Of a DNA stretch of 64,000 bases, positions 25,946 through 35,931 are shown piece by piece. The translations under genes were made by a program, and so were the position numbers. How positions within the stretch are numbered: position 1 is the stretch's first letter; every line of letters begins with the position of its first letter. The DNA comes from Pseudomonas graminis (GTDB lineage: Bacteria > Pseudomonadota > Gammaproteobacteria > Pseudomonadales > Pseudomonadaceae). Where the stretch lies: contig NZ_MTSB01000018.1 of NCBI RefSeq assembly GCF_002093745.1, forward strand, positions 52,934 through 116,933, read 5' to 3'. The notes below the pieces were generated by a model. It was not told the DNA's origin and made no database searches. It worked only from the letters and a program-made list of their open reading frames with translations.

Positions 25946-26706
25946 CAGCAGCCTTTACTGTCGTCATTCCGGCGCGCTATGGCTCCAGCCGGTTTCCCGG
26001 CAAGCCGCTGAAAACCATCGCCGGCAAACCCATGGTTCAGCTCGTCTGGGAACAGGCGCGCAAGAGCAGCGCCGGGCGCGTAGTGGTCGCGACCGACGAT
26101 GCGCGGATTGTCGAAGCCTGTCGTGCGTTTGGCGCTGAAGTACTCCTGACCCGCGAAGACCATAACTCGGGCACTGATCGCCTGGCCGAAGTGGCCACGC
26201 AACTGGGGCTGGCGGCGGATGCGATCGTGGTCAATGTTCAGGGTGACGAACCGATGATCCCGCCTGCGGTGATTAATCAGGTGGCGTCCAATCTGGCAGC
26301 TCACCCTGAAGCCGGCATGGCGACCCTGGCCGAGCCCATTGACGATGTGGCTGCGCTGTTCAACCCGAACATCGTCAAGGTCTCGACCGACATCAACGGT
26401 CTGGCCCTGACGTTCAGCCGCGCGCCATTGCCTTGGGCGCGGGACGCGCTGGCCCGCAACAAAGACCAGTTGCCTGCCGACGTGCCTTACCGTCGCCACA
26501 TCGGTATCTATGCCTACCGTGCGGGGTTCCTGCATGACTTCGTCAGTTGGGGGCCGTGCTGGCTGGAAAACACCGAAAGCCTCGAGCAATTGCGTGCGCT
26601 GTGGAATGGCGTGCGGATTCACGTGGCCGACGCACTTGAAGCGCCGCCCGGCGGTGTCGATACACCGGAAGACCTTGAGCGTGTAAGACGCCTTCTGGAG
26701 GCTTGA
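25942..26706 (+). CDS. kdsB: 3-deoxy-manno-octulosonate cytidylyltransferase
   Basis: A 254-residue cytoplasmic enzyme that activates Kdo with CTP to CMP-Kdo for lipopolysaccharide inner core assembly. The nucleotide-binding N-terminus [14 protein letters not shown] is diagnostic, followed by [26 protein letters not shown] with the metal-binding Asp, and the Kdo-contacting [15 protein letters not shown]. Length is typical. It overlaps the Trm112-like gene by ATGA. Its stop codon overlaps a 12-codon ORF leading to murB, discussed as a possible deletion scar. Confidence 0.96.
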   Translation: MTAAFTVVIPARYGSSRFPGKPLKTIAGKPMVQLVWEQARKSSAGRVVVATDDARIVEACRAFGAEVLLTREDHNSGTDRLAEVATQLGLAADAIVVNVQGDEPMIPPAVINQVASNLAAHPEAGMATLAEPIDDVAALFNPNIVKVSTDINGLALTFSRAPLPWARDALARNKDQLPADVPYRRHIGIYAYRAGFLHDFVSWGPCWLENTESLEQLRALWNGVRIHVADALEAPPGGVDTPEDLERVRRLLEA

Positions 26707-26744
26707 TGCAGGTGCTCCGGTCGTCTGGAAAGGTGAGGGCATGA
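26706..26744 (+). pseudogene. 12-codon scar ORF between kdsB and murB (possible ptp remnant)
   Basis: ATG at 26706 overlaps the kdsB stop (TGATG). The frame reads [12 protein letters not shown] and its TGA overlaps the murB ATG (ATGA). Both junctions look like those of a full-length operon gene. In P. aeruginosa, as I recall, a low-molecular-weight protein tyrosine phosphatase of about 154 residues sits here, beginning M-x-V-L. The ORF could be the two ends of that gene joined by an in-frame deletion. A chance short ORF is the alternative. Confidence 0.4.
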
Positions 26745-27760
26745 CCTTGCAGGTTCACTCTTCGGTTTCCCTGAAACCGTTCAATACGTTTGGCGTGAAT
26801 GTGCAGGCGCACCTTTTTGCCGAAGCGCGCAGCGATGACGACGTTCGCGATGCTCTGGCGTACTCGGTCGAGCATGATGTGCCGCTGCTGGTGATCGGCG
26901 GTGGCAGCAACCTGCTGTTGAGCGATGATGTGCAGGCGCTGGTGCTGCGCATGGCCAGTCGCGGCATCCGGATCATTCGTGAAGACTGCCTTGAGGCGAT
27001 TGTAGAAGCCGAGGCAGGTGAGCCTTGGCATCCGTTTGTGCAATCCTGCCTGGAGCTGGGGTTGGCGGGGCTTGAAAACCTCAGCCTGATCCCCGGTACG
27101 GTCGGCGCCGCGCCGATGCAGAACATCGGCGCCTATGGCGTCGAGATCAAGGACGTTTTCCACAGCCTGACGGCGCTGGACCGTGAAACCGGCGAGCTGC
27201 GCGAGTTCTCTCTGGAAGACTGTGCGTTTGGCTACCGCGATAGCGTATTCAAGCATCAGGTCGCGCGCTGGTTGATTCTTCGCGTGCGTTTCAAACTGAC
27301 TCGCGAAGCCCGGTTGCACCTTGAGTACGGGCCGGTTCGCCAGCGCCTGGACGCGCTGGGCATTGATAAACCGACTCCGTTCGACGTCAGCCGAGCCATC
27401 TGTGCCATTCGCAGCGAAAAACTGCCTGACCCTGCGGTATTGGGCAATGCGGGCAGCTTTTTCAAGAACCCGGTGATTGCGGCTGAGCTTTACGCGACGA
27501 TTCAGCGTGAGCATCCAGGCGTGGTCGGCTATCCACAGCCCGATGGCCGAATGAAGCTGGCGGCCGGCTGGTTGATCGAGCAGGCGGGCTGGAAAGGCTA
27601 CCGTGAAGGTGACGCCGGGGTTCATACGCTTCAGTCGCTGGTGCTGGTCAACTACGGACAGGCCACCGGGCTGCAACTGCTTAACCTGGCCCGTCGCATC
27701 CAGGCCGACATCGCCGAGCGCTTTGGTGTCGAGCTGGAGATGGAGCCAAACCTCTACTGA
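26741..27760 (+). CDS. murB: UDP-N-acetylenolpyruvoylglucosamine reductase
   Basis: A 339-residue FAD enzyme of peptidoglycan precursor synthesis, reducing the enolpyruvyl group with NADPH to form UDP-MurNAc. FAD-binding motif VIGGGSNLLLSDD lies near residue 50, SLIPGTVGAAPMQNIGAYG near 115, YRDSVFKHQ near 165 and the catalytic Ser region LGNAGSFFKNP near 235; the late Glu region is in AGVHTLQSLVLVNYG. The length and the YRDSxFK insert are those of the type I (E. coli-like) enzyme. It ends at a strong bidirectional terminator shared with rne. Confidence 0.96.
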   Translation: MTLQVHSSVSLKPFNTFGVNVQAHLFAEARSDDDVRDALAYSVEHDVPLLVIGGGSNLLLSDDVQALVLRMASRGIRIIREDCLEAIVEAEAGEPWHPFVQSCLELGLAGLENLSLIPGTVGAAPMQNIGAYGVEIKDVFHSLTALDRETGELREFSLEDCAFGYRDSVFKHQVARWLILRVRFKLTREARLHLEYGPVRQRLDALGIDKPTPFDVSRAICAIRSEKLPDPAVLGNAGSFFKNPVIAAELYATIQREHPGVVGYPQPDGRMKLAAGWLIEQAGWKGYREGDAGVHTLQSLVLVNYGQATGLQLLNLARRIQADIAERFGVELEMEPNLY

Positions 27761-27784
27761 GGCCTGATCGGCAGACTCAAGATC

Positions 27785-27840
27785 GGACGCAGAGCGTCCA
27801 GAACGGCATTCCGACACTGGAGCATGCGGACCGAGCGTCG
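27785..27840. repeat. Diverged copy of the 129-bp intergenic repeat
   Basis: This stretch contains the palindrome GGACGCAGAGCGTCC (27785-27799) followed by GAACGGCATTCC and ACTGGAGCATGCGGA. It aligns, with scattered changes, to the core of the tandem units at 63341-64000 (GACGCAGAGCGTC, GAACTGCATTCC, ACGCTGGAGCGTGGGGA). It lies between murB and the terminator. Confidence 0.55.
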
Positions 27841-27938
27841 TCCGTACAGGTCTTGCTCGTTCCCGGCTCCAGCGTCGGAGTGCCTTCTGCACAGCGCCGC
27901 TCATTTCAGATAAGCGCAAAGCACTGAATCGCAGATGT

Positions 27939-27976
27939 AAAAAAGCCCCGCCTGTTTGCACAGGCGGGGCTTTTTC
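27939..27976. terminator. Bidirectional intrinsic terminator between murB and rne
   Basis: AAAAAGCCCCGCCTG and CAGGCGGGGCTTTTT form a perfect GC-rich stem around a TTTGCA loop, with A-run before and T-run after, so it can end both the murB transcript (plus) and the rne transcript (minus). Confidence 0.92.
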
Positions 27977-27987
27977 ATGGGCCGGAG

Positions 27988-30900
27988 TTAGACGAGGGGT
28001 TTAGGCTCGTTTTCTTTCCCGGCTTCATGGTGCGGCTGCGTGGCGTGATGCGCTTCAGCCTTTTCCTCGGTGGTCAGCGAAGGCTGGACCGATTCTGCTT
28101 CGGCGGCCGGAGCGCTGGCAGCAGCGGCTTCCTGCTGACGACGCGCTTCTTCTTCACGCTTGCGGCGACGCACTTCACGTGGATCGTTCGGTGCGCGGCC
28201 GGTGCTGCTGACGACCGGCTCAGGCTCAGCCGGAGCGTCGACAATCACAGGCTCCTGTTCTTGCGGTGCAGGCGCCTGCTCCTCGACGGTGGCTTGAGGT
28301 GCGAAGTAAGGAGCAGGCTCCTCTTTCACAGCTTCCGGCTCGGCAACCGCAGCAGGCACTGGCGTTGGCAGTTCGGATGATTCAGTGGCTGGCACTTCCT
28401 CATGGGCCGCGACTTCGACCGGCGCTTGCGGCGCTGGCTCTGGCGTTGGCTTGAACGGCACGACGCGCTCGGCATGCGGCGCTTCGAATTGCTCGGTCGG
28501 TGCAGCAATGGTCGGTGCTTCGACCGCTACCGGCTGGACTTCTACTTCAGGAGCAGGTTGTGCTACCGGAGTATCGACGGCAACCGGGGCTTCGACAGCA
28601 GGCGCTTCAACGACGGGTTCTGCTGCTACCGGCGCTTCTGCGGTCGGTGCTTCATTGACAGTCGTTTCGGGCGCTGGCGTTTCAGCGACTGGCGCTTCAA
28701 CCGCAGGGGCCTCGGCAACAGGCGTCTGTTGCATGGACTCTGCAATCGGAGCGTCCACGGCGCTGTTGGCGCGTTCGGCCTGCTGGTGCGCATCGGCTTC
28801 GGCTGGAGCGCTGATCACGCTGCCTGCTGCAGAGGCGGCCGCAGTGAAACCAAGACCCGCCGACAGATCGGCACTGCCTTCTTCGTTGCCGTTTTCGTCG
28901 GAGCCTTCGATCACATTGCCGTTGGCATCACGTTGACGCTCGCGGCGGTTGCTGCGACGACGCTGACCACGGGAGCGGCGGCGAGGGCGATCGCCTTCGC
29001 TGCCATCATTGCTGTCCTGGTTCTCGTCGTTGGCCTGCTCGTCGTTGAGCAGCACTGGCTCTTCTTCGCTCGCAGGAGCTGCGGCCTGTTCGGCGCGCGG
29101 TTGACGTTCTTCACGAGGCGGGCGTGGCTGACGCTCTTCACGTGGAGCGCGTTCAGGGCGCTCTTCGCGAGCCAGGTCGACAGCCGGGGCTGCGTCCAGA
29201 GGCTCGCGCAGTTCACGAACCGGGCGGTCTTCACGGGCTTCACGCGGCTTGCGCTCGCGAGAGGTGCGGGCCGGACGCTCTTCGCGTGGTGCGGAGTCTT
29301 CGCGGGCTTCACGTGGTTCGCGGGCTGCACGCTCTTCACGAGGTGCGCGTTCCTCACGAGGCGCACGCTCTTCGCGTGGGGCGCGTTCGGCACGTTCTTC
29401 GCGAGGCGCGCGTTCTTCACGGGGCTTGCGCTCTTCGTCACGACGATTGTTGCGGCCACGGCTCTGTTGACGACCGTTGCGACGCTCTTCGTTACGGGCC
29501 GGGCGCTGTTCGGCAGCAGGCTTTTCGACCACTACCGGTGCAACAGGCTCTTCTTTGGTCGCAAACAGGCTGACCAGAGACTTCACCAGGCCTTTGAACA
29601 GGCTTGGCTCGTGAGCGACAGGTGCTGGCGTCGGGGCAGGAGCAGCCGCCTCTACCGGCACGGGTGCATTGGCACGCGCCGGTGCCGTCTTGACGGCGGC
29701 TTCCTGGCGAACCAGGGTGCGGGTTGCGGCGGCCAGCGGTGCAATTTCTTCCACTTCGGCAGCAGCAGCGGCTATTTCGTAGCTGGTCTGGCTGTTGTGT
29801 GCTTCAGGGCTGTCATCACGCAGACGCTGAACCTCGAAGTGCGGGGTTTCCAGCTGATCGTTCGGCAGGATGATGATGCGCGCACGGGTGCGCAGTTCGA
29901 TCTTGGTGATCGAGTTGCGTTTTTCGTTGAGCAGGAACGCAGCGACCGGGATCGGCACCTGAGCGCGTACTTCTGCCGTACGGTCTTTCAGGGCTTCTTC
30001 TTCGATCAGGCGCAGAATGGCCAGCGACAGCGATTCGACGTCACGGATGATGCCGGTGCCGTTGCAGCGCGGGCAGACGATGCCGCTGCTTTCACCCAGC
30101 GATGGACGCAGGCGCTGACGGGACATTTCCAGCAGGCCGAAGCGCGAGATGCGGCCGACCTGAACGCGGGCACGGTCGGCTTCCAGGCTTTCGCGGACTT
30201 TTTCTTCCACGGCGCGCTGGTTCTTGGCCGGCGTCATGTCGATGAAGTCGATGACGATCAGGCCGCCGATGTCGCGCAGACGCAATTGACGGGCGATTTC
30301 TTCAGCCGCTTCAAGGTTGGTCTGCAGTGCGGTTTCTTCGATGTCGCTGCCTTTGGTGGCGCGCGCCGAGTTGATGTCGATGGACACCAGGGCTTCGGTC
30401 GGATCAATGACGATGGAGCCGCCGGAAGGCAGTTCGACCACGCGCTGGAAGGCGGTTTCGATCTGACTTTCGATCTGGAAACGGTTGAACAGCGGAACGC
30501 TGTCTTCGTAGAGTTTGATCTTGCTGGCGTACTGCGGCATCACCTGACGGATGAAGGTCAGGGCTTCTTCCTGGGCTTCGACGCTGTCGATCAGCACTTC
30601 GCCGATGTCCTGGCGCAGGTAGTCGCGGATGGCGCGGATGATGACGTTGCTTTCCTGGTAGATCAGGAAAGGTGCCGAGCGGTCGAGGGATGCTTCCTTG
30701 ATGGCGGTCCACAGCTGCAGCAGGTAGTCGAGGTCCCACTGCATTTCTTCGCTGCTGCGGCCAAGGCCGGCGGTGCGAACGATCAGGCCCATGTCGGCTG
30801 GAGCGATCAGGCCGTTGAGCGCTTCGCGCAGTTCGTTGCGCTCTTCACCTTCGATACGGCGCGAGATGCCACCGGCACGAGGGTTGTTGGGCATCAGAAC

Positions 30901-31275
30901 CAGATAACGGCCTGCCAGGCTGATGAAGGTGGTCAGGGCTGCGCCCTTGTTGCCACGCTCTTCTTTCTCGACCTGAACAATGACTTCCTGGCCTTCGCTC
31001 AGGACGTCCTTGATGTTCACGCGGCCTTCAGGTGCTTTCTTGAAGTACTCGCGGGAGATTTCCTTGAGGGGCAGAAACCCGTGGCGCTCAGAGCCGAAAT
31101 CGACAAAGGCAGCCTCGAGGCTGGGTTCGATGCGAGTGATCCGGCCCTTATAGATGTTGGCCTTCTTCTGCTCGCGGGCACCTGATTCGATGTCCAGGTC
31201 GTAGAGGCGCTGGCCGTCTACCAGTGCAACACGCAACTCTTCGGGTTGAGTTGCGTTAATCAGCATTCTTTTCAT
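27988..31275 (-). CDS. rne: Ribonuclease E
   Basis: A 1095-residue endoribonuclease that initiates mRNA decay and processes rRNA and tRNA. The catalytic half (about 1-510) has the S1 region ([20 protein letters not shown]), the metal-binding Asp motifs [15 protein letters not shown] and IVIDFIDM, and the zinc-link CPRCNGTG with Cys401 and Cys404. After it, [17 protein letters not shown] near residues 556-572 is an amphipathic membrane-targeting helix. Residues about 602-735 are Arg-rich tandem repeats of the REERAP type, expected to bind RNA or helicase. The Ala/Pro/Val-rich tail ends with a conserved-looking [11 protein letters not shown] motif near residue 1025. The start at 31275 ([13 protein letters not shown]) is the family N-terminus. 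A long leader precedes it. Confidence 0.97.
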   Translation of the reverse strand: MKRMLINATQPEELRVALVDGQRLYDLDIESGAREQKKANIYKGRITRIEPSLEAAFVDFGSERHGFLPLKEISREYFKKAPEGRVNIKDVLSEGQEVIVQVEKEERGNKGAALTTFISLAGRYLVLMPNNPRAGGISRRIEGEERNELREALNGLIAPADMGLIVRTAGLGRSSEEMQWDLDYLLQLWTAIKEASLDRSAPFLIYQESNVIIRAIRDYLRQDIGEVLIDSVEAQEEALTFIRQVMPQYASKIKLYEDSVPLFNRFQIESQIETAFQRVVELPSGGSIVIDPTEALVSIDINSARATKGSDIEETALQTNLEAAEEIARQLRLRDIGGLIVIDFIDMTPAKNQRAVEEKVRESLEADRARVQVGRISRFGLLEMSRQRLRPSLGESSGIVCPRCNGTGIIRDVESLSLAILRLIEEEALKDRTAEVRAQVPIPVAAFLLNEKRNSITKIELRTRARIIILPNDQLETPHFEVQRLRDDSPEAHNSQTSYEIAAAAAEVEEIAPLAAATRTLVRQEAAVKTAPARANAPVPVEAAAPAPTPAPVAHEPSLFKGLVKSLVSLFATKEEPVAPVVVEKPAAEQRPARNEERRNGRQQSRGRNNRRDEERKPREERAPREERAERAPREERAPREERAPREERAAREPREAREDSAPREERPARTSRERKPREAREDRPVRELREPLDAAPAVDLAREERPERAPREERQPRPPREERQPRAEQAAAPASEEEPVLLNDEQANDENQDSNDGSEGDRPRRRSRGQRRRSNRRERQRDANGNVIEGSDENGNEEGSADLSAGLGFTAAASAAGSVISAPAEADAHQQAERANSAVDAPIAESMQQTPVAEAPAVEAPVAETPAPETTVNEAPTAEAPVAAEPVVEAPAVEAPVAVDTPVAQPAPEVEVQPVAVEAPTIAAPTEQFEAPHAERVVPFKPTPEPAPQAPVEVAAHEEVPATESSELPTPVPAAVAEPEAVKEEPAPYFAPQATVEEQAPAPQEQEPVIVDAPAEPEPVVSSTGRAPNDPREVRRRKREEEARRQQEAAAASAPAAEAESVQPSLTTEEKAEAHHATQPHHEAGKENEPKPLV

Positions 31276-31990
31276 GTAGTACCGTCGGTTTCCGGGCTGC
31301 CGGAAACGGCGTTCGGCACACACGACTTCTCACGGTCGGTGTCAGGGCACGTCAGGAGTGCTTGAACACTCCAGTGTCTAGCGAGGTCCTCGCCCAGAAG
31401 GGGCGGAGGGTCGCGACTACGTTTCCTGCTTGCTGTGGTGGCATAAGACACCCTTTCAGCAAAAGCTTTGTCAGGAGGAGGAATCGACCATCGGTAGCGG
31501 ACGAGATGAAGCGTCTAGAACAAGCCTTGTGCTACACATTCCGATGGTTGTGCGTCTCCACCCTACACGTATCCCTGATAATTCGGGTGCTGCCGCGCGC
31601 AGAATCCGCAGCGGGTTGGCATTTACCGCAGCCTTCGATAGGGAAGGCTGCGCATCATGGCTTGAGGCGTTGTTCCCGAAGCATTCGCTCGTAGCGTCTG
31701 AAAGCGACTGCACTTTGTGAACTGGCCATGAACTGTCCGCACCGGCAGCGAGCTGTCTGCTCTGCTGTCAGGCGTGTTTCCGGCCTCATGTCACCTGCGC
31801 TCGTAACGTTTTCAGCGTGCTCCGTTGTCACCGAACACTGCGTAGGACGGCCTCCCGTCCTTGTGAATTGCGTTGGTCAGGGCCGGTTGTCAACCGTTGA
31901 TCCGCTGTCCGGCCGCTTTTGGCGGCGTTCGCGACTATAGCAGCAATCATTAAGTGCTTCAAATCCATAAAAATTGTTATGATTTGCCGC
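31276..31990. other. Long gene-free region with the rne leader
   Basis: This 715-bp gap separates divergent rne and rluC. E. coli rne has a 5' leader of about 360 nt through which RNase E represses its own mRNA, and a comparable leader could occupy 31276 to about 31650 here. I see short stems (CCTTC/GGAAGG near 31632; GCCGC/GGCGGC near 31912) but cannot fold it with confidence. Short ORFs on both strands show no family features. Just before rluC, TATGAT at 31978-31983 resembles a -10 box. Confidence 0.5.
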
Positions 31991-32947
31991 ATGACGAATA
32001 TTGCCCCTCCAACCCCCGGCGTCCAGCTGGTTGAGGTTGCGCCGGAACTTGCCGGTCAACGCATCGATAATTTTCTGATCACTTATCTCAAGGGTGTGCC
32101 CAAGACCTTGATTTACCGCATTGTGCGTAAAGGCGAAGTGCGCGTGAACAAGGGCCGGACAAAGCCTGAATATAAGCTGCAGGCAGGCGATATCGTGCGT
32201 ATTCCCCCTGTGCGCGTGCCTGAGCGCGACGAGCCCGTGCCGGTTGCACAGGCGTTGCTGCAGCGCCTCGAGGCTGCGATTGTCTATGAAGACAAGGCGC
32301 TGATCGTGCTCAACAAGCCTGCGGGTATTGCCGTGCATGGCGGCAGTGGCCTGAGCTTTGGTGTGATCGAAGCCTTTCGCCAGTTGCGCCCGGATGCCAA
32401 GGAGCTCGAGCTGGTGCATCGCCTTGATCGCGACACCTCCGGTCTGTTGATGATCGCCAAAAAGCGCAGCATGTTGCGCCACCTGCATGAAGCCCTGCGC
32501 GGCGACGGCGTCGACAAGCGTTACATGGCGCTGGTTCGCGGCAACTGGGCGACTGCCCAGAAGCAGGTCCGCGCGCCGTTGCTCAAGAGCAATCTGCGTT
32601 CCGGTGAGCGCATGGTCGAGGTCAACGAAGAAGGCAAGGAAGCGCTGACGATCTTCAAGGTGCTGCGCCGCTTCGGTGATTTCGCCACCATGGTCGAAGC
32701 CAAGCCGGTCACCGGCCGGACTCACCAGATCAGGGTGCATACCTTGCACGCCGGTCACGCCATTGCCGGCGACACCAAGTACGGCGACGAGAACTTCAGT
32801 CGCGAAATCCGCGATCTGGGTGGCAAACGGCTGTTTCTGCATGCTTACATGCTGACCGTGCCAATGCCTGATGGCAGCAAACTGAATGTACAAGCGCCCG
32901 TCGATGAGATGTGGGCAAAGACAGTGGAGCGTCTGAGTGCGTCGTGA
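31991..32947 (+). CDS. rluC: 23S rRNA pseudouridine synthase RluC
   Basis: A 318-residue pseudouridine synthase. An S4 RNA-binding domain (about 18-80; [31 protein letters not shown]) precedes the catalytic domain with [18 protein letters not shown] carrying the Asp nucleophile and [21 protein letters not shown]. coli RluC modifies U955, U2504 and U2580 of 23S rRNA. The start at 31991 ([16 protein letters not shown]) matches P. aeruginosa RluC as I remember it; a more upstream start is possible in the same frame. It is divergent from rne and overlaps the HAD gene downstream by 11 bp. Confidence 0.93.
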   Translation: MTNIAPPTPGVQLVEVAPELAGQRIDNFLITYLKGVPKTLIYRIVRKGEVRVNKGRTKPEYKLQAGDIVRIPPVRVPERDEPVPVAQALLQRLEAAIVYEDKALIVLNKPAGIAVHGGSGLSFGVIEAFRQLRPDAKELELVHRLDRDTSGLLMIAKKRSMLRHLHEALRGDGVDKRYMALVRGNWATAQKQVRAPLLKSNLRSGERMVEVNEEGKEALTIFKVLRRFGDFATMVEAKPVTGRTHQIRVHTLHAGHAIAGDTKYGDENFSREIRDLGGKRLFLHAYMLTVPMPDGSKLNVQAPVDEMWAKTVERLSAS

Positions 32948-33599
32948 TTACGATCTGTTGATTTTTGACTGGGACGGCACGCTTGCCGATTCCGTCGGCC
33001 GAATCATTCTGTCCATGCGGTCAGCGGCCATCGAGATGGGGTTCGAGGTTCGCGATGACCCGGCAATCAAGGGCATTATCGGTCTGGGCTTGCCCGAAGC
33101 GATTCGCACCCTTTATTCGCAGATCGATGAGGGGCAGATCATCGGGTTCCGGCAGCATTACGCTGACAGCTACATGGCACTGGATAACGTGCCTTCGCCA
33201 TTGTTTGAAGGTGTCGTGGAGTCAATGCAGGCATTTCGCGAGGACGGCTATCATCTGGCTGTGGCCACCGGAAAGGCGCGTCGCGGGCTTGACCGGGTGC
33301 TGAAGGCCAATGGCTGGGCGGATTATTTTGATATCACCCGCGCTGCCGATGAAACGGCCAGCAAGCCTGATCCATTGATGCTGAACGAGATCATGGCGCA
33401 TTGCGGTGTGACGCCGCAGCGCTCGCTGATGATTGGTGATGCTTCGTTCGATTTGCTGATGGCGCGCAATGCCGGCATGGATTCGGTCGCGGTGGGTTAT
33501 GGCGCGCAACCGCTTGAATCGCTGCGTCAGTTCGAACCCCGGCTGGCGATTGAACATTTTTCCGAGCTGCGCACCTGGTTGAACCGGCGCAGCGTCTAG
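32937..33599 (+). CDS. HAD-IA family hydrolase
   Basis: A 220-residue phosphatase of the haloacid dehalogenase superfamily. Motif [13 protein letters not shown] with the nucleophile Asp is at the N-terminus, motif II is [11 protein letters not shown], motif III Lys in [11 protein letters not shown] and motif [18 protein letters not shown]. The helical cap lies between motifs I and II. It resembles phosphoglycolate phosphatase and related enzymes, but the substrate cannot be assigned. The start is GTG at 32937, within the end of rluC, so the two are translationally coupled. sppA follows 23 bp after its stop. Confidence 0.88.
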   Translation: MRRDYDLLIFDWDGTLADSVGRIILSMRSAAIEMGFEVRDDPAIKGIIGLGLPEAIRTLYSQIDEGQIIGFRQHYADSYMALDNVPSPLFEGVVESMQAFREDGYHLAVATGKARRGLDRVLKANGWADYFDITRAADETASKPDPLMLNEIMAHCGVTPQRSLMIGDASFDLLMARNAGMDSVAVGYGAQPLESLRQFEPRLAIEHFSELRTWLNRRSV

Positions 33600-33622
33600 T
33601 TTTCGGTGAGGTTGAGAGAAGC

Positions 33623-34621
33623 ATGTCTGATGAATGGAAAGCACCCGTTTCGCAACGTGCGGACGAGGGCGTCAATGGCAGGGAAGAGGCTAAAAGCTGG
33701 AAGCTTCTTGAAAAAACGTTGCTGGCCAGTGTCCAGGAGCAGCGTCGTGCGCGTCGCTGGGGAATTTTCTTCAAGCTGCTGACGTTCACGTTTCTGTTTG
33801 TGGCAGTGGTGCTGCCGATGCTGGATTTTGAGGGCGGTGCTTCGCGTCGCTCCAGCCATACCGCGCTGATCGACGTGCAGGGTGTGATCGCCGACAAGGA
33901 GTCGGCCAGTGCCGACAATATTGTCACTGCGTTGCGCGACGCGTTTGAAGATGAGAAGACCAAGGGCGTGATTCTGCGCATCAACAGCCCGGGTGGCAGC
34001 CCGGTGCAGTCCGGTTATGTGTACGACGAGATTCGTCGTCTGCGTGCTTCGAAGCCGGACATCAAGGTCTATGCCGTGATCACCGATCTGGGTGCCTCCG
34101 GCGCTTACTACATCGCCAGTGCGGCCGATCAGATCTACGCCGACAAGGCGAGTCTCGTGGGCTCCATAGGGGTGACGGCGGCCGGTTTCGGCTATGTCGG
34201 CACGATGGAAAAGCTGGGTGTGGATCGTCGTACCTACACCTCGGGCGAGCACAAGGCATTTCTTGATCCGTTCCAGCCACAGAAGGCTGATGAAACGCAA
34301 TTCTGGCAGGGCGTGCTGGACACCACTCACCGCCAGTTCATTGCCAGCGTCAAGCAGGGTCGTGGCGATCGTCTGAAGGACAAGGATCACCCTGAACTGT
34401 TTTCCGGTCTGATCTGGACGGGTGAGCAGGCGGTCGGTCTGGGTCTGGTGGACGGCCTGGGCAGTGCAAGCTATGTGGCGCGCGATGTGATCAAGGAAAA
34501 GAATATCGTCGAATACACCGTCGAAGAGTCGCCTTTTGATCGCTTCTCCAAGAAGCTGGGCACCAGTATTGCCGAGCGAATTGCCATGCTGGTGGGCTTC
34601 AATGGCCCGACGCTGCGCTGA
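33623..34621 (+). CDS. sppA: Signal peptide peptidase SppA (S49 family)
   Basis: A 332-residue inner-membrane serine protease that cleaves leftover signal peptides. One transmembrane helix (FFKLLTFTFLFVAVVLPML, about residues 48-68) anchors it with the catalytic domain outside. The S49 core shows RINSPGGSPVQSGYVYDEI, the nucleophile Ser in LGASGAYYIASAADQIYA and the general-base Lys in YTSGEHKAFLDPF. Length is that of the short, half-size form, which works as a larger oligomer. A strong terminator follows. Confidence 0.92.
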   Translation: MSDEWKAPVSQRADEGVNGREEAKSWKLLEKTLLASVQEQRRARRWGIFFKLLTFTFLFVAVVLPMLDFEGGASRRSSHTALIDVQGVIADKESASADNIVTALRDAFEDEKTKGVILRINSPGGSPVQSGYVYDEIRRLRASKPDIKVYAVITDLGASGAYYIASAADQIYADKASLVGSIGVTAAGFGYVGTMEKLGVDRRTYTSGEHKAFLDPFQPQKADETQFWQGVLDTTHRQFIASVKQGRGDRLKDKDHPELFSGLIWTGEQAVGLGLVDGLGSASYVARDVIKEKNIVEYTVEESPFDRFSKKLGTSIAERIAMLVGFNGPTLR

Positions 34622-34647
34622 TACACGCTGATACCGCTGTCGGCCTG

Positions 34648-34682
34648 AAAAGCCCTGACCACATTGCTGGTCAGGGCTTTTT
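34648..34682 (+). terminator. Intrinsic terminator after sppA
   Basis: AAAAGCCCTGACC pairs with GGTCAGGGCTTTT around ACATTGCT and is followed by a T-run. As sppA and maf are convergent it may serve both strands (A-run on the left). Confidence 0.9.
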
Positions 34683-34705
34683 GTTGATGCGCAGGTCCGA
34701 AGGGG

Positions 34706-35284
34706 TCAGGGAATGCTGACGCCTTCCTTTATAAGCATGTCCACCAGGCGAATCAGTGGCAGGCCTATCAGGCTGGTGGCGTCGCTGCCCTCCGTGCTGC
34801 GAAACAGGCTGACACCCAGGCCTTCGGCCTTGAAGCTGCCGGCGCAATCGTAGGGCTGCTCGGCGTGCAGATAGCGCGTGATGCGGGTCTGGTCGAGCTC
34901 GCGCATGTGGACCGTGAACGGCACACAGTCGACCTGGCATTCGCCGGTCGCGCTGTTGAGCAGGGCCAGGCCGGTCAGGAAGGTCACACGGGTGCCGCTG
35001 GCGGCGGTCAGCTGTTCCAGCGCGCGTTCGAATGTATGCGGCTTGCCCAGAATGCGGCCATCGAGTACGGCCACCTGGTCGGAGCCGATGATCAGGTGCT
35101 GCGAATATTCGCCTGCCAGCGCTTCGGCCTTTTCTCGGGCCAGGCGCTGTACGAGGTCGTGTGCCGTCTCGCCCGGACGATGGCTTTCATCGATATCCGG
35201 AGACCTGCAGGTGAAGGGCAGGCGCAGGCGGGCCAGCAGTTCGCGGCGATAAGAGGAGCTGGAAGCAAGGAGCAGGGAAGGCAT
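34706..35284 (-). CDS. Maf/YceF family nucleotide pyrophosphatase
   Basis: A 192-residue cytoplasmic house-cleaning enzyme. The Maf N-terminus LLLASSSSYRRELLARL, the substrate motif DIDESHRPGE, the catalytic Asp region IIGSDQVAVLDGRILGKP and the late CAGSFKAEGLGVSLF are present. The latter sequence type and the location opposite the yceD-rpmF cluster match YceF, which hydrolyses m7GTP. The start at 35284 (MPSLLLASS) is the family start; the frame extends to 35359 into the divergent promoter region. It is convergent with sppA and divergent from yceD. Confidence 0.9.
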   Translation of the reverse strand: MPSLLLASSSSYRRELLARLRLPFTCRSPDIDESHRPGETAHDLVQRLAREKAEALAGEYSQHLIIGSDQVAVLDGRILGKPHTFERALEQLTAASGTRVTFLTGLALLNSATGECQVDCVPFTVHMRELDQTRITRYLHAEQPYDCAGSFKAEGLGVSLFRSTEGSDATSLIGLPLIRLVDMLIKEGVSIP

Positions 35285-35390
35285 GCGGTTCTCCGTGGGC
35301 TGAGCGTTGATTCTAAAGAGTGGCCGGAGTGACGAACAGGCCTGAATTTCCTTTGACATGCCAAGGGGGCATCCCTAGAATGCTGCGCCT

Positions 35391-35918
35391 ATGTTGAATG
35401 ACCCGATTCCATCTCACGTTGACCCGCGCAAATTGTCTGATCGCGGCACTACCCTTCAGGGTGAAGTGCTGCTGGGCGATTTGAAGAGACTCTGCGACCC
35501 GCTTGCCGACACTGTCGGTACGGTGCAGGCGAAGTTCATTTTCGAGCGTGACGAACGCCGTTCTGTGGTTATCCACAGTTCGATAGACGTCCCGGTCAAG
35601 ATGGTTTGCCAGCGTTGTCTTGAGCTGGTGACCCTGCCGATCCACAGCGAATGCAGTTATGCGGTGGTGAAGGAGGGTGCGAATACCCAGTCGTTACCGA
35701 AAGGTTATGACGTGCTGGAACTGGGCGAAGATCCATTGGATCTGCTGGCATTGATCGAGGAGGAGCTATTGCTCGCCTTGCCCATTGTGCCTGCTCATCA
35801 TCCTGAAGAATGCCAGCAACCGGCGGGTCTCGATGAGCCCGAACCGAGCGTGGACGAGGTAACGCGGTCCAACCCGTTCAGTGTATTGGCGCAGTTAAAG
35901 CGTGACCCAAACGTTTAG
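35391..35918 (+). CDS. yceD: DUF177 (YceD) family protein
   Basis: A 175-residue protein of the DUF177/YceD family, always found just before rpmF. It contains the paired motif VKMVCQRCLELVTLPIHSECSYAVV near residue 65 and an acidic C-terminal region (LGEDPLDLLALIEEELLLALP, HHPEECQ). In plants a homologue takes part in 23S rRNA/L32 biogenesis; the bacterial role is thought to concern rRNA or L32 synthesis. The next gene starts 13 bp downstream. Confidence 0.9.
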   Translation: MLNDPIPSHVDPRKLSDRGTTLQGEVLLGDLKRLCDPLADTVGTVQAKFIFERDERRSVVIHSSIDVPVKMVCQRCLELVTLPIHSECSYAVVKEGANTQSLPKGYDVLELGEDPLDLLALIEEELLLALPIVPAHHPEECQQPAGLDEPEPSVDEVTRSNPFSVLAQLKRDPNV

Positions 35919-35931
35919 GAGTTAATCAATT

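Noticed and set aside
28402..31185. Very long open frame (927 codons) on the plus strand
   Set aside because: It is exactly antisense to rne, low in complexity and without any family motif; it arises from high-GC codon bias of RNase E.
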